DNA of 64,000 nt from Sphingomonas hylomeconis (GCF_025370105.1 NZ_JANQBK010000008.1:1-64000), one strand, 5' to 3'; shown: positions 1 through 9,344, numbered from the stretch's first letter. The notes: generated by a model from the sequence alone, not told the origin. A program made the numbers and translations.

Positions 1-237
1 CCCCCCCCCCTGTACCGGGTTACCGGGCGTGCCGTCCGAGGCAGACGTCCCCTCTCCCCGGCCCTCTCCCCGGCGGGGAGAGGGAGAAGAAAAATCAACG
101 CCGGTCGTGTGGATATCGCCGATCTCGAAGATCAGCGCCTCTTCCAGCATCAGCGCCTTGTTGCCGGTGAAGGTCGGCGCGGCGCTGGTGCCCTGCTGCG
201 GCGCTTCCGGGCGCCAGCCGCTTGCATTGATGCTCAT
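1..237 (-). CDS. gcvPB: Glycine dehydrogenase (decarboxylating) subunit 2, N-terminal part, cut by window edge
   Basis: This is the first 79 codons of the second P-protein subunit, the PLP-bearing half of the two-subunit glycine decarboxylase in the glycine cleavage system. The start [13 protein letters not shown] followed by [20 protein letters not shown] and a TTGVDF segment matches the usual GcvPB N-terminus; the PLP lysine lies outside the window. The ATG at 237 overlaps the gcvPA stop by 4 bases (ATGA), so the two subunits are translationally coupled. From about codon 50 the protein becomes [15 protein letters not shown], which is the translation of a palindromic repeat (49-84) read in frame. 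The frame stays open to base 1, where it ends in a run of ten C on the plus strand. The assignment is strong; the fate of the protein past the edge is unseen. Confidence 0.85.
   Translation of the reverse strand, partial: MSINASGWRPEAPQQGTSAAPTFTGNKALMLEEALIFEIGDIHTTGVDFSSPSPRRGEGRGEGTSASDGTPGNPVQGGG
49..84. repeat. Palindromic repeat, family D, inside the gcvPB reading frame
   Basis: Bases 62-84 form a near-perfect inverted repeat: arm CCCTCTCCCC, then its complement GGGGAGAGGG. A half copy of the same arm sits just before it (49-64). The repeat is translated in the minus-strand gcvPB frame as a Ser/Pro/Arg/Gly/Glu tract with no stop. Its outer limit may lie nearer base 1. Confidence 0.7.
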
Positions 238-1592
238 GCCAGTAGCTCCTGCAGCGCGGCGGCAAGTGTTTCCACGTCCTCCGCGGTCGTCGTCTCGGTC
301 ACCGCGACCACCAGACCGTTGGCGAGCGTGTCCTCGCCCGGATACAGCCGGCCGAGCGACACCCCGGCCAGGATGCCCTTCTCCGCCAGCGCGCGGACGA
401 TCGGGCGCGCTTCCTGCCCGAGATCCAGCGTGAATTCGTTGAAGAAGGCCGGTGTGACCAGCTCCACCCCGGGCAGCTGCGCGAGCCGCTCGGCCGCAGC
501 GACCGCGCCGGCATGGTTGGTCTCGGCCAGCGCGCGCAAGCCGGCTTCGCCAAGCAAGGTCATGTGGATCGAGAAAGCGAGCGCGCACAGGCCGCTGTTG
601 GTGCAGATGTTCGACGTCGCCTTCTCGCGGCGGATATGCTGCTCGCGCGTCGACAGGGTGAGCACGAAGCCGCGCCGCCCGTCGGCGTCCAGCGTCTCGC
701 CGCACAGCCGGCCCGGCATCTGGCGGACATATTTTTCCTTGCAGCCGAACAGGCCGACATAGGGGCCGCCGAACTGCAGGCCGACGCCTAGCGACTGGCC
801 TTCGCCGACGACGATGTCTGCGCCCATCTCGCCGGGCGAGCGGATCGCGCCCAGCGCAACCGGCTCGGTGACGACCGCGATGAGCAGTGCCTTCTTCGCC
901 TGGCAGGCGGCGGCCAGCGCGCTCAGATCTTCGATGCGGCCGAGAATGTCGGGATATTGCACCACGACGCACGACGTATCGCCGTCGATCCGCGCGATCA
1001 GATCGACAATATCGGTGTCCGCCGCCAGCGCCGGCATTGCCGTTTCGAGCTGATCGCCGGTGAACTTGGCCATCGTATTGGCGACCGAGACGTAATGCGG
1101 GTGCAGCCCGGACGAGAGCAACGCCTTGCCGCGCTTGGTGATGCGCCGCGCCATGCCGATCGCTTCCCAGCACGCGGTCGAGCCATCGTACATCGAGGCG
1201 TTGGCGACATCGGTGCCGAGCAGCCGTGCGACCTGCGTCTGGAATTCGAACAGCATCTGCAGCGTGCCCTGCGCGATTTCCGGCTGGTACGGCGTATAGG
1301 CGGTGAGGAATTCGCCGCGCTGGATCAGGTGATCGACGCTGGCCGGCACGTGATGCTTGTACGCACCGCAGCCGAGGAAGAACGGACCATCGCTGGCGGC
1401 GATGTTCTTGCGCGACAAGGCGCTCATGTGGCGTTCGACGGCGAGTTCGCTGGCGTGCATCGGCAGGCCGTGGATCGGGCCGTCGAGCCGGGCGGCCTCG
1501 GGCACGTCGACGAACAGATCGTCGATCGAGGACGCGCCGATCACGGCGAGCATTTCGGTACGGTCGGTATCGGTGAGGGGCAGGTAGCGCAT
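234..1592 (-). CDS. gcvPA: Glycine dehydrogenase (decarboxylating) subunit 1
   Basis: This 452-residue protein is the first half of the split P-protein. With GcvPB it decarboxylates glycine and passes the aminomethyl group to the lipoyl arm of GcvH in the cytosol. Family-typical stretches are [15 protein letters not shown] at the start, [40 protein letters not shown] and the C-terminal [16 protein letters not shown]. Its length matches the usual 445-455 residues. It is third in a gcvT-gcvH-gcvPA-gcvPB operon and overlaps gcvPB by 4 bases. A 114-bp palindromic repeat separates it from gcvH, and the repeat's end provides its Shine-Dalgarno sequence. The glycine riboswitch upstream of gcvT probably controls it. 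Confidence 0.96.
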   Translation of the reverse strand: MRYLPLTDTDRTEMLAVIGASSIDDLFVDVPEAARLDGPIHGLPMHASELAVERHMSALSRKNIAASDGPFFLGCGAYKHHVPASVDHLIQRGEFLTAYTPYQPEIAQGTLQMLFEFQTQVARLLGTDVANASMYDGSTACWEAIGMARRITKRGKALLSSGLHPHYVSVANTMAKFTGDQLETAMPALAADTDIVDLIARIDGDTSCVVVQYPDILGRIEDLSALAAACQAKKALLIAVVTEPVALGAIRSPGEMGADIVVGEGQSLGVGLQFGGPYVGLFGCKEKYVRQMPGRLCGETLDADGRRGFVLTLSTREQHIRREKATSNICTNSGLCALAFSIHMTLLGEAGLRALAETNHAGAVAAAERLAQLPGVELVTPAFFNEFTLDLGQEARPIVRALAEKGILAGVSLGRLYPGEDTLANGLVVAVTETTTAEDVETLAAALQELLA

Positions 1593-1597
1593 TTGAA

Positions 1598-1711
1598 CTA
1601 CTCCTCCCCTCCCGCTTTGCGGGAGGGGTCGGGGGAGGGCATGTCCTCACAAACGTCCGGCGGAGGGGTGGACAGGCCCTCCCCCAGTCCCTCCCGCAAG
1701 CGGGAGTGGGG
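1598..1711. repeat. Palindromic repeat, family C, between gcvH and gcvPA
   Basis: A compound inverted repeat fills the gap. The left hairpin has arms CCTCCCGC and GCGGGAGG around TTT. The right hairpin has arms CTCCCGC and GCGGGAG. Between them, GGGGAGGGCATGTCC and GGACAGGCCCTCCCCC are roughly complementary, which would let the whole element fold into one long branched stem. It sits inside an operon, so it is transcribed and is not a full terminator. Confidence 0.75.
1601..1607 (-). promoter_or_regulatory. Repeat-derived Shine-Dalgarno of gcvPA
   Basis: On the minus strand the family-C palindrome ends in GGGGAGGAG, 8 bases before the gcvPA ATG at 1592. No other purine-rich site lies between, so the element's outer arm appears to serve as the ribosome binding site. 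Confidence 0.6.
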
Positions 1712-1716
1712 AAGGA

Positions 1717-2088
1717 CTACAGCTTGGCGATGAAGGCCGCGTAAGCCACTTCGTCCATCATCGACTCGAGCTCGCTCGGATCGCTGAGCGTAATCTTGAA
1801 GAACCAGCCTTCGGCTTCGGGATCCTCGTTGACCAGGCCCGGCGTGTCGGCGAGCGCGGTGTTGCCCTCCAGCACGGTGCCGCTGGCCGGCGCATAGACG
1901 TCCGACGCGGCCTTGACCGACTCGACCACCGCCGCCTCGTCGCCCTTGCTCAGTTCCTTGCCGTCCTCGGGCACGTCGACGAACACGATGTCGCCCAACT
2001 GCCCTTGAGCATATTCGGAGATGCCGACTGTGCCGATATCGCCATCGACGTCGATCCATTCATGGTCTTCGGTGAAGTAACGGCTCAT
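1717..2088 (-). CDS. gcvH: Glycine cleavage system H protein
   Basis: GcvH (123 residues) is the small lipoyl carrier that shuttles the methylamine group between the P, T and L proteins. It begins [17 protein letters not shown]. The lipoylation site is in the [12 protein letters not shown] segment, where the lysine of SVKA is the expected lipoyl lysine. GWFFKI lies near the C-terminus. The length is standard. The start lies one base after the gcvT stop, and its GGAGG ribosome site falls within the last gcvT codons, so translation is coupled to gcvT. Confidence 0.97.
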   Translation of the reverse strand: MSRYFTEDHEWIDVDGDIGTVGISEYAQGQLGDIVFVDVPEDGKELSKGDEAAVVESVKAASDVYAPASGTVLEGNTALADTPGLVNEDPEAEGWFFKITLSDPSELESMMDEVAYAAFIAKL

Positions 2089-2089
2089 T

Positions 2090-3238
2090 TCACTTGCCTC
2101 CTGCGCGGACGTAGCGGTGGGGAATAAAGGGCATCGCGGTGACGGTGCCGGTGTGGACCTTGCCGCGCTGCGACAGCTGGATGACGGTGCCGATTTCAGC
2201 CAGCGCCAGCGGCACATAGGCCATCGCGATCGGTGCGTTGAGCGACGGCGCGAAGCCGCCGCTGGTGACCTTGCCGATCTCGGCGCCGCTGGCATCGACC
2301 ACGGCAGCACCCTCGCGCACCGGCTGGCGACCGTCGATGACCAGGCCGACGCGCTTGACGGCGGGACCCTGGTCGCGCTCGGCCAAAATGCGCTCGGCGC
2401 CGGGGAAATTGGCTTCCGCGCGGCGACGCTTGCTGCCGACCGCGAAGTTCAATGCGGCCATGATCGGCGTCGTATCGGTATCGAGATCGTGGCCATAGAG
2501 CGGCAGATCCGCCTCGAGCCGGAGCGAATCGCGCGCGCCGAGGCCGATCGGCTTCACTTCGGGCTCTGCGGCCAGCGCATCGGCGAACGCCGCGACCTGC
2601 TCGCCATCGAGCGAAATCTCGAACCCGTCCTCGCCGGTATAGCCCGAGCGGCTGATCCACAGCGGCACATCGTTCCACACGAAGCGCCCGCCGGTCATGA
2701 ACACGAGATCCTCGACCCCCGGCACGAGCCGCGACAGCACGGTCACCGCCTCCGGCCCCTGCAAGGCCAGCAGTGCGGCATCGGCCATGTGGTTGATCGT
2801 CACATCGTCCGGCAGGTGATCGAGCAGGTGCGAAATATCGTCATATTTCACCGCGCCGTTGACGACCATGTAGATGCCGTCGTCCCAGCGGGTGAACATC
2901 AGATCGTCGAGGATCCCGCCATTGTCGGCGAGCAGCAGCGAATATTTCTGCGCGTTCGGCTTCACGCTGACGACGTCGGCGGGGATCAGCGCCTCGAGCG
3001 CCGCATCGAGCCCGTCGCCGGACAGGAACAGCTGGCCCATATGGCTGACGTCGAACAGCCCGGCATGGTCGCGCACCCACAGATGCTCGGCCATGATGCC
3101 TTCATACTGGACCGGCATCTCATAGCCCGCGAACGACACCATCCGGCCGCCCTTCGCACGATGCCAGGCATCGAGCGCGAGCAGCTCGTTCTCGATTTCG
3201 GGGCCTTCTTCAGCGCCGCCATTGTCGAAATCGCTCAA
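2090..3238 (-). CDS. gcvT: Aminomethyltransferase, glycine cleavage T protein
   Basis: GcvT moves the one-carbon unit from the aminomethyl-lipoyl H protein to tetrahydrofolate and releases ammonia. Family motifs include [18 protein letters not shown] near the N-terminus, [25 protein letters not shown] and [12 protein letters not shown] place the start at TTG 3238, giving [12 protein letters not shown] and 382 residues. It has GGAG seven bases upstream, and this start leaves the riboswitch outside the coding region. An in-frame ATG at 3310 would begin inside the riboswitch, so I reject it. It heads the gcvT-gcvH-gcvPA-gcvPB operon. Confidence 0.95.
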   Translation of the reverse strand: MSDFDNGGAEEGPEIENELLALDAWHRAKGGRMVSFAGYEMPVQYEGIMAEHLWVRDHAGLFDVSHMGQLFLSGDGLDAALEALIPADVVSVKPNAQKYSLLLADNGGILDDLMFTRWDDGIYMVVNGAVKYDDISHLLDHLPDDVTINHMADAALLALQGPEAVTVLSRLVPGVEDLVFMTGGRFVWNDVPLWISRSGYTGEDGFEISLDGEQVAAFADALAAEPEVKPIGLGARDSLRLEADLPLYGHDLDTDTTPIMAALNFAVGSKRRRAEANFPGAERILAERDQGPAVKRVGLVIDGRQPVREGAAVVDASGAEIGKVTSGGFAPSLNAPIAMAYVPLALAEIGTVIQLSQRGKVHTGTVTAMPFIPHRYVRAGGK

Positions 3239-3271
3239 TCCAGGTCTCCGCGCGAGTGCAACGATTCCCCT

Positions 3272-3285
3272 GGCACCTTGGTGCC
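3272..3285 (-). promoter_or_regulatory. Possible expression-platform hairpin below the glycine riboswitch
   Basis: GGCACC and GGTGCC form a short palindrome between the second glycine aptamer and the gcvT ribosome site. Its position suits a switch that hides or frees the start region, but it lacks a following T-run, so translational control is more likely than termination. This is inference from position. Confidence 0.35.
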
Positions 3286-3289
3286 TGCG

Positions 3290-3490
3290 GATCGCTGCCC
3301 CCTCTGTCACGGAACCTGAGAGCTTTGACCGGACGCTCGCCCGGCTTACACCTTCGGTGGCACCCGCCGATGCGGATGCGCTTTCCAGAGTATCGATAAG
3401 CCCGCGCGGTCCTGGTGCCTGAGAGATTCCGGGGCGGTTGCTCCTTCGGCGGCAGGCCAGCCCTCAAAGGACGCCTGCACTCTCCCGCGC
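3290..3490 (-). ncRNA. Tandem glycine riboswitch in the gcvT leader
   Basis: Two glycine aptamers lie in a row on the minus strand. The first begins CGGGAGAGTGCAGG and has GCCGCCGAAGGAGCAA and AATCTCTCAGGCACC. The second has GCCACCGAAGGTGTAAGCC and AAAGCTCTCAGGTTCC. These GCCGAAGG and CTCAGG blocks are hallmarks of the family, and the downstream genes degrade glycine, its classic setting. Glycine binding normally raises expression of the cleavage system. Confidence 0.93.
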
Positions 3491-3559
3491 GTGCCCATGG
3501 CGGTTACCCGCCATCGACGCGCCCGATGTGACGCGCCGCAGCATATGAGTCAAACGGGT

Positions 3560-4213
3560 TTAGCGGGTGGCGTTATATTTCAACTGGTCCTCGGTCAGCT
3601 GGAAGCCGACCAGCGCCTCGAAGCTCGCGCTGAGCACTGCCTGGCGCACGCCCGGCGCGGTCAGCGGATCGACCGCCGCATTGGTATCGCCGGCCTTGCG
3701 CTTCTCGGTCAGCTTCTTGCGCACTTCCTCCGGCAGCGTCGCCGCGCTGCGCGCGACGATCGCATTGGCCGTGCCGCTGGCCTGCGCCCGCGTCTGGCCA
3801 GCATCGAAGTGGACCGTGACATGGCCGATACGCTTGGCGATCACCGCAGTGCCGCCGCGCACGATGGTGATGAAATAGGGCAAGGTCACGTCACGGGCGG
3901 CATCGCCGCGAATCCGGCTGGCGCGCACGTCGAACGTCACTGCGGTGACGATGTCCGCGCCGGCATCGGTGCAGGTCGAGCGCACATTGGTCATCAGCGC
4001 GGTGACGTCGATCGCCGCGGCGTCGCGGCTGGCGGGGGGATCGAACACGGTGATGTCGCCGGTCGAGGCCGGGATGCCGACGCTCGGGCAGGCCGAGCGG
4101 ACCGCGGTGATGCCGATACCGCCTTCGATATCGATCTGCCCCTTGCCGGCGCAACCGCCGACAAGGACGGCCAGCATCAAGGGGGCAAGGATCTTCCGGG
4201 CTGTCACGGGCAT
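3560..4213 (-). CDS. Predicted lipoprotein of unknown function
   Basis: The product (217 residues) starts MPVTARKILAPLMLAVLVGG and then has the lipobox cysteine, so it should be exported and lipid-anchored. The mature part has two disulfide-capable cysteines (RSACPS and RSTCTD). Its mixed strand-rich sequence ends in KLTEKRKAGDTNAAVDPLT and GFQLTEDQLKYNATR. I recognise no catalytic motif. Similar conserved lipoproteins occur in sphingomonads, but I cannot name a function. A longer in-frame start at 4333 would overlap the divergent ispH start, so the ATG at 4213 is preferred. Confidence 0.75.
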   Translation of the reverse strand: MPVTARKILAPLMLAVLVGGCAGKGQIDIEGGIGITAVRSACPSVGIPASTGDITVFDPPASRDAAAIDVTALMTNVRSTCTDAGADIVTAVTFDVRASRIRGDAARDVTLPYFITIVRGGTAVIAKRIGHVTVHFDAGQTRAQASGTANAIVARSAATLPEEVRKKLTEKRKAGDTNAAVDPLTAPGVRQAVLSASFEALVGFQLTEDQLKYNATR

Positions 4214-4326
4214 ACGCACCTTAATCTTGGGACGGCAAAAAGCGCACCGGCGCCCTGCCTTTGGAATGGCGCGCACCATAGGAACCGGCTTTCCCGCACG
4301 CAAGCAATCGCGTAGAGCATCGCCGC

Positions 4327-5283
4327 ATGGCACCTGCTCCGAAACCGCACCTAGAACTGCTGATCGCCGCGCCGCGCGGCTTTTGTGCCGGCGTGGACCG
4401 CGCGATCCGCATCGTCGAACTGGCGATCGAGAAGCACGGCGCGCCGGTCTATGTCCGGCACGAGATCGTCCATAACAAATATGTCGTGGATTCGCTGAAG
4501 GCCAAGGGCGCGGTGTTCGTCGAGGAACTGAGCGACGTGCCGCAGGACGTGCCGGTCGTCTTCTCGGCGCACGGCGTGCCCAAATCGGTGCCCGCGGCAG
4601 CGGAAGATCGCGGCCTGACCTATCTCGATGCGACCTGCCCCTTGGTGTCCAAGGTGCATCGCCAGGCCGAACGGCTGGTCGCGCAGGGCAAGCATATCGT
4701 GTTCATCGGCCATGCCGGCCATCCGGAAGTGATCGGCACGTTCGGCCAGGTGCCGCCCGGCGTGATGACGCTGATCGAGACGGCGGCGGATGCCGAGGCG
4801 TTCACGCCCGCAGATCCGACCAACATCGCGTTCCTGACGCAGACCACCCTGTCGGTCGACGACACGGCGGACGTGGTGGCGACGCTGCAGCGCCGCTTCG
4901 CCGCGATCCAGGCGCCGCGCCCGGACGACATCTGCTACGCCACGTCGAACCGCCAGACCGCGGTGAAGGCGATCGCCGCGATGTGCGATGCGATGCTGGT
5001 GATCGGCGCGCCCAATTCGTCCAACTCGGTGCGACTGGTGGAAGTGGCCGAGCGCGAAGGCACGCCGGCGCGCCTGATCCAGCGCGCGGGCGACCTCGAT
5101 CTGACGTTCCTCGCCGGGGTCGGCACGCTCGGCATCACCGCAGGCGCATCGGCGCCGGAAATCCTGGTGCGCGAACTGGTCGATCGGCTGGCCGAGCATT
5201 TCACGATCAGCGAGCGCGAGGTCGAGACCAATCGCGAGACGATCTCGTTCAAACTGCCGCGCGGGCTGGAAGCCGCGGCCTGA
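4327..5283 (+). CDS. ispH: 4-hydroxy-3-methylbut-2-enyl diphosphate reductase
   Basis: IspH (LytB) performs the last step of the MEP isoprenoid pathway, reducing HMBPP to IPP and DMAPP with a 4Fe-4S cluster. The three cluster cysteines are visible: C20 in [12 protein letters not shown]104 in [11 protein letters not shown] and C203 in [11 protein letters not shown]. The substrate-binding motifs [16 protein letters not shown] and APNSSNS are all present. The length of 318 residues is typical. It diverges from the lipoprotein gene at 4213, and a 315-bp repeat-filled gap separates it from thrB. Confidence 0.97.
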   Translation: MAPAPKPHLELLIAAPRGFCAGVDRAIRIVELAIEKHGAPVYVRHEIVHNKYVVDSLKAKGAVFVEELSDVPQDVPVVFSAHGVPKSVPAAAEDRGLTYLDATCPLVSKVHRQAERLVAQGKHIVFIGHAGHPEVIGTFGQVPPGVMTLIETAADAEAFTPADPTNIAFLTQTTLSVDDTADVVATLQRRFAAIQAPRPDDICYATSNRQTAVKAIAAMCDAMLVIGAPNSSNSVRLVEVAEREGTPARLIQRAGDLDLTFLAGVGTLGITAGASAPEILVRELVDRLAEHFTISEREVETNRETISFKLPRGLEAAA

Positions 5284-5351
5284 GGGCATCCCCCGTCCCC
5301 ATCGTTCCCCCCGGACTGTTCGGCGATATACCTTGCGACATGTCCGCTCCT

Positions 5352-5430
5352 GTTCTCCCGCGAAAGCGGGAGCCCAGGGTTTCAAACCGCATCGCTCGTG
5401 GCCCTGGGCCCCCGCTTTCGCGGGGGAACA
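5352..5430. repeat. Palindromic repeat, family G
   Basis: The element has outer hairpins CTCCCGCGAAAGCGGGAG on the left and CCCCCGCTTTCGCGGGGG on the right. Inner arms GCCCAGGG and CCCTGGGC close a larger stem around a loop of about 25 bases. It lies between ispH and thrB. Nothing coding is apparent in 5284-5598 apart from this and the F element that follows. Confidence 0.75.
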
Positions 5431-5456
5431 ACAGAATATCTGTTCGAAGGGACGAT

Positions 5457-5562
5457 AAGCACCGGCTTGTTCCGGGGTCCATGGCGCGGCATGGGACGAC
5501 GATGACATTTCTAGCGCAAGCCTTGCTGCACGGCAGACCCCGGACCAAGTCCGGGGTGACGA
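5457..5562. repeat. Palindromic repeat, family F (copy 2)
   Basis: The left end CACCGGCTTGTTCCGGGGTC and right end GACCCCGGACCAAGTCCGGG are imperfect inverted copies, each with its own small hairpin. The internal part is unstructured. The layout matches the F copy at 34532-34648, where CCGGACTTGATCCGG and CCGGACCAAGTCCGG take the same places. Confidence 0.65.
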
Positions 5563-5598
5563 CCTGGGGCTGCTCCCCAACCGCGACGCGGCGCTGAT

Positions 5599-6555
5599 AT
5601 GGCGGTCTACACGCACGTCTCCGCCGAGGCGCTCGGCGCGTTCCTCGCGCGCTACGATTGCGGCCAGCTGATCTCCGCCAAGGGCATTGCCGAGGGCGTC
5701 GAGAACAGCAATTACCTGGTCGATACCAGCGCCGGCCGATACATCCTCACGCTGTACGAGAAGCGTGTCGATACCAGCGATCTGCCGTTCTTCTTCGCGA
5801 TGCTGGATCATCTCGCGGCGCGCGGCAGCCCGGTCCCGCCGGCGATCAAGGACCGCACCGGACAGGCGATCCAGCAGCTCGAAGGCCGCTCTGCCTGCCT
5901 GATCAAGTTCCTGTCCGGCGTTTCGCTCTCCACCCCAACCCCAGCGCAGGCGCGCGCGGCGGGCGTGGCGATGGGCGAGATGCACACCGGTCTTGTCGAT
6001 TTCGCGATGGTCCGCCCCAACACACTGGGTGTCGACGACTGGCGCCCGCTGCTCGATCAATGCGGCCGGGCGATGGACCAGATCGAGCCGGGCCTGTTCG
6101 ACCGCGTCGCCGCCGCGCTCGACACGGTCGAGGCCCGCTGGCCGCGCACCCTGCCCGTCGCCACGATCCATGCCGACCTGTTCCCGGACAATGTGCTGAT
6201 GCTCGGCGACCGCGTCACCGGGCTGATCGACTTCTATTTCGCCTGCACCGACATCCGCGTCTACGACCTGGCCGTGATGCACAGCGCCTGGGCGTTCGAT
6301 TCGGCCGGCCTGCCGCTCGACCCCGCGGTCGGCCGCGCGCTCATCGCCGGTTATGACGCGGCGCACGGCCTGTCGCCCGAGGAGCGTGCCGCGCTGCCGA
6401 TCCTGGCGCAGGGCGCGTGCATCCGTTTCCTGCTGACGCGTGCGTGGGACTGGCTCAACACGCCGGCCGATGCGCTGGTGACACGCAAGGACCCGCTGGC
6501 CTATCTGCGCCGGCTCGATACTTATCTCGAACAAGGCGACGCGATCTTCGCATGA
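5599..6555 (+). CDS. thrB: Homoserine kinase (ThrB, aminoglycoside-phosphotransferase fold)
   Basis: This 318-residue protein is the APH-fold type of homoserine kinase found in alphaproteobacteria and pseudomonads; it phosphorylates L-homoserine in threonine synthesis. It begins [19 protein letters not shown]. It carries [13 protein letters not shown] and the kinase catalytic segment [12 protein letters not shown], then [18 protein letters not shown], which holds the magnesium-binding Asp. Length and motifs agree with the family. The stop TGA overlaps the ATG of rnhA, a pairing common in sphingomonads that implies co-transcription. Confidence 0.93.
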   Translation: MAVYTHVSAEALGAFLARYDCGQLISAKGIAEGVENSNYLVDTSAGRYILTLYEKRVDTSDLPFFFAMLDHLAARGSPVPPAIKDRTGQAIQQLEGRSACLIKFLSGVSLSTPTPAQARAAGVAMGEMHTGLVDFAMVRPNTLGVDDWRPLLDQCGRAMDQIEPGLFDRVAAALDTVEARWPRTLPVATIHADLFPDNVLMLGDRVTGLIDFYFACTDIRVYDLAVMHSAWAFDSAGLPLDPAVGRALIAGYDAAHGLSPEERAALPILAQGACIRFLLTRAWDWLNTPADALVTRKDPLAYLRRLDTYLEQGDAIFA

Positions 6556-7010
6556 CTGAAACAGCTGAAATGTCCCGCGTGGAAATCGCCACCGATGGCG
6601 CGTGCAAAGGCAATCCCGGGCCGGGCGGCTGGGGGGCGCTGGTGCGCGCCGGCACCGCGGAGAAGGAGCTTTCCGGCGGCGAGAAACTGACCACCAACAA
6701 CCGCATGGAGCTGACCGCGGCGATCGAGGGACTGAACGCGCTGACCCGCCCGTGTCGCGTGACGCTATCGACCGACAGCCGTTATGTGATGGACGGGCTG
6801 ACCAAGTGGATCAAGGGCTGGCAGAAGAACGGCTGGAAGACCGCGGCGAAGCAGCCGGTGAAGAATGCCGATCTGTGGCAGAAGCTGCTCGACGCCGCCA
6901 AGCCGCACCGCATCGACTGGGTATGGGTCAAGGGCCATGCCGGGAATGCGGATAACGAGCGGGTCGACAAATTGGCCAGCGACGCCGCGGTGAAGGCCGG
7001 GCGTTCCTGA
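6552..7010 (+). CDS. rnhA: Ribonuclease HI
   Basis: RNase HI cleaves the RNA strand of RNA-DNA hybrids. Its 152 residues carry the full catalytic set: D15 in [12 protein letters not shown]53 in [10 protein letters not shown]75 in STDSRYV, H129 in VKGHAGN and D139 in NERVDKLA. The basic helix region [11 protein letters not shown] is also present. The start at 6552 overlaps the thrB stop in an ATGA arrangement, so it depends on thrB transcription and probably on coupled translation. Confidence 0.97.
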   Translation: MTETAEMSRVEIATDGACKGNPGPGGWGALVRAGTAEKELSGGEKLTTNNRMELTAAIEGLNALTRPCRVTLSTDSRYVMDGLTKWIKGWQKNGWKTAAKQPVKNADLWQKLLDAAKPHRIDWVWVKGHAGNADNERVDKLASDAAVKAGRS

Positions 7011-7036
7011 TCCGCACGGAACGGTCGGAAGACGCG

Positions 7037-7213
7037 CTAGCTATTGTCTTCCGTCGGGGCGTCGGGGCCGTTCTTCTTGATCGATTCGATCGCGTCCTTG
7101 GCCGATGCCTTGCTGGCATAGCCTTCGGTCGAGAACATCACTTCGCTGTTATACTTGAAGCGGACACGGAACTCGTCCCGGCCATCCTTGTAGATCTCGA
7201 ACTTGTGCGCCAT
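7037..7213 (-). CDS. YegP-like DUF1508 small protein
   Basis: A 58-residue protein reading MAHKFEIYKDGRDEFRVRF followed by SEGYASKASAKDAIESIKKN-type sequence (here STEGYASKASAKDAIESIKKN in two parts) is a single DUF1508 (UPF0339) unit. The family is small, cytosolic and of unclear role; longer members such as E. coli YegP have two such repeats. The ATG at 7213 is preceded by GGAGGGG. It stands alone, convergent with rnhA. Confidence 0.85.
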   Translation of the reverse strand: MAHKFEIYKDGRDEFRVRFKYNSEVMFSTEGYASKASAKDAIESIKKNGPDAPTEDNS

Positions 7214-7261
7214 GACACCCCTCCTTTACTACAGCGGTGCATCCTAGAGCGTTAGAAGTCG

Positions 7262-8347
7262 TTACGCCAGCGGTCTGAACCGTGCCGGCGCGTACGGCTC
7301 CGGATCGATCGCCGCCACGAACGCGTCGGGCGCCGCGCCGAGCAGCAGCGCCGCGGCCAGGGCGGCGGCGGCGGGCGCGGTCTGGATGCCGAAGCCGCCC
7401 TGCCCGGCACACCAGAAGAAATCACGCCGCCCGGGTTCGAAGCCGTAGACCGGCAGGCGATCCGGCGCGAAGCTGCGCAGCCCGGCCCAGCGCCGCTCGA
7501 CCGCCGCGACGCGCCAGTCGACCGCGCGCTCGAAGCGATCGATCGCCAGCGCCACGTCAAGCTCCTCGGGCTGCACGTCGTGCGGATCGACCGGCGTCTC
7601 GTCGTGCGGGCTGAGCCACAGCCGCCCCACGCCCTCGGGCTTGAAATAGAAGCCACCGGAAATGTCCGCGACGTGCGGCAGGCCGGCGGGCGGGGCCGGA
7701 TCGGTGCGCAGCTGCACGACAGTGCGGCGATATGGCTGGATGCCGAGCGGGGCGATGCCGGCGAGCGCTGCGACCGGATCGGCCCAGGCGCCCGCCGCAT
7801 CGACGAGAATATCCGCCTCGAACGTGCCGGCGCCGGTCTCCAGGCGCCAGCCGGGCACCGCCGAGCGCAACGGCGCGCCGGTGACCAGGGTCGCGCCACC
7901 GCGCCGGGCGCGGGCGAGGCAATCGGCGTGCAGCGCGGCGACGTCGATATAGGCGCTGCTCGCCTCCATCACGCCGAGCGACCAATCCTCCCGCAGGCCC
8001 GGCACCAGCGAGCGCGGATCGACCGGGGCCAGCGCCACCCCGCTGCCGGCGAATGCGCCGAGAAAAGCATCGATCTTCGCGGCATCCTGGCGCCGCCCGA
8101 TATGCAGCGAGCCGAGCGGATCGAGGAAGCCGCCCTTGGTAAGCGCCGGCCCCGATGCGGTGGTCAGTGGCTGGACGCCGGGCCCGCCATAGCTTTCCGA
8201 CCAATAGGCCGCGGATCGGCCGGTGGCATGATAGCCGGGCGAATCTTCGCCTTCGAGCAGCACCACCGAGGCGCGGCTGCCGATTGCCGCCGCGAGGCTG
8301 GCGCCGGCGATTCCGGCGCCGACGATGGCGATGTCGTAGCGCGCCAC
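7262..8347 (-). CDS. FAD-dependent oxidoreductase of the DAO (DadA-like) family
   Basis: The N-terminus ARYDIAIVGAGIAGASLAAA is a Rossmann FAD-binding motif (GxGxxG). ATGRSAAYWSESYGG, VDAAGAWAD and the C-terminal FFWCAGQGGFGIQTAPAAA are typical of amino-acid or glycine oxidase-like flavoproteins. I place the start at GTG 8347, giving 361 residues. It lies four bases after the stop of the upstream hydrolase, so the two genes form a short operon. The substrate cannot be read from the sequence; related proteins oxidise D-amino acids or secondary amines. Confidence 0.82.
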   Translation of the reverse strand: MARYDIAIVGAGIAGASLAAAIGSRASVVLLEGEDSPGYHATGRSAAYWSESYGGPGVQPLTTASGPALTKGGFLDPLGSLHIGRRQDAAKIDAFLGAFAGSGVALAPVDPRSLVPGLREDWSLGVMEASSAYIDVAALHADCLARARRGGATLVTGAPLRSAVPGWRLETGAGTFEADILVDAAGAWADPVAALAGIAPLGIQPYRRTVVQLRTDPAPPAGLPHVADISGGFYFKPEGVGRLWLSPHDETPVDPHDVQPEELDVALAIDRFERAVDWRVAAVERRWAGLRSFAPDRLPVYGFEPGRRDFFWCAGQGGFGIQTAPAAAALAAALLLGAAPDAFVAAIDPEPYAPARFRPLA

Positions 8348-8351
8348 GCGG

Positions 8352-9296
8352 TCAGCCCGCCGGCGCGTGCGCGGCGAGGAAGCGGTCGATCTCGCCGAGC
8401 GCGCGATCGCGCACGCCATCCGCCTCGCGCAACACTTCGTGCGCCGATTCGGCGCCGAACTGCATCACGCGTGCATCGGGCAGGCGAGTCGCCACCTGCA
8501 GCGCCGCCGCCGGGCTGACCAGCTTGTCCGCCTCGGCGACGATCAGCAGCGTAGGCACTGGCATGGTCGCTAGCCGGGGATCGTCACGCAGCGCGCGGGT
8601 CGATTCGAACGCGCGGCTGAGCCACTTCCAGCTCGGCGGGCCGAGCAGCAGTTCGGGCCGTTCGCGCTGCCACCAGATCTCGTCTTCGTAGCGGCCATGA
8701 TCGTGCGTCAGCAGTGCCTCGCGCGTCGTCGTCGTCGCCGGGCGTTCGTTGCCTTTCCAGGCCGAGCGCGCGGGATTGCCGAGCCGCGTGACGAGCTTCG
8801 CCATCCGCTCGCCGAGCGCCGCGCCGATCGGACTGTGCAACCCGAGCATCGGCGCGACCAGCACCGCCGCCGCCGGAGTCGCCGCGCCCTCAACCATCGC
8901 GCGCAGCGCCAGATGACCGCCCATCGAATGGCCGATCAGCACGTGTGGCCCCGGCGTCGCCGCCTGCCATAGCGCCCAAAAGGCGCGAAAATCGGCGATA
9001 TAGTGCGCGAAATCCTCGACATGCCCGACATGCGGATTGGCCGACAACCGCCCCGACCCGCCCTGCCCGCGCCAATCGAGCGAAGTGACGTTCCACCCGG
9101 CGTCATGCCAGTGCGCGAAGGTTTCGAGATACTTTTCGAAAATGTCGCCACGCCCGCCCTGGAACAGGATGCTGCCGCGCGCCTGCCCCGCGGCCGGCCA
9201 GTCGAAGCAGCGCAATTTCCAGCCGTCGGGCGCGGCCCAGGTATCGATATGGGCATCGGCGGGAATGGCGCGGCGGTACGTCTGGGGGGAATTCAT
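8352..9296 (-). CDS. Alpha/beta hydrolase, lysophospholipase-like
   Basis: This 314-residue serine hydrolase has the nucleophile elbow in LIGHSMGGHLALRA. The probable acid lies in LLIVAEADKLVSP and the catalytic histidine in ESAHEVLREAD. FQGGRGDIFEKYLETF and VTSLDWRGQGGSGR are characteristic of the PldB-like lysophospholipase/monoacylglycerol lipase group. There is no signal peptide, so it is probably cytosolic. It is co-directional with the flavoprotein gene that starts 4 bases after its stop. Confidence 0.85.
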   Translation of the reverse strand: MNSPQTYRRAIPADAHIDTWAAPDGWKLRCFDWPAAGQARGSILFQGGRGDIFEKYLETFAHWHDAGWNVTSLDWRGQGGSGRLSANPHVGHVEDFAHYIADFRAFWALWQAATPGPHVLIGHSMGGHLALRAMVEGAATPAAAVLVAPMLGLHSPIGAALGERMAKLVTRLGNPARSAWKGNERPATTTTREALLTHDHGRYEDEIWWQRERPELLLGPPSWKWLSRAFESTRALRDDPRLATMPVPTLLIVAEADKLVSPAAALQVATRLPDARVMQFGAESAHEVLREADGVRDRALGEIDRFLAAHAPAG

Positions 9297-9344
9297 CCGG
9301 GATCGTTACTTTTTCGAAAGCCATGCCGTCTAGGAAATTCCCCG

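Noticed and set aside
3239..3310. Upstream ATG start for gcvT at 3310
   Set aside because: It would translate through the second glycine aptamer; the TTG at 3238 with GGAG fits the family N-terminus better.
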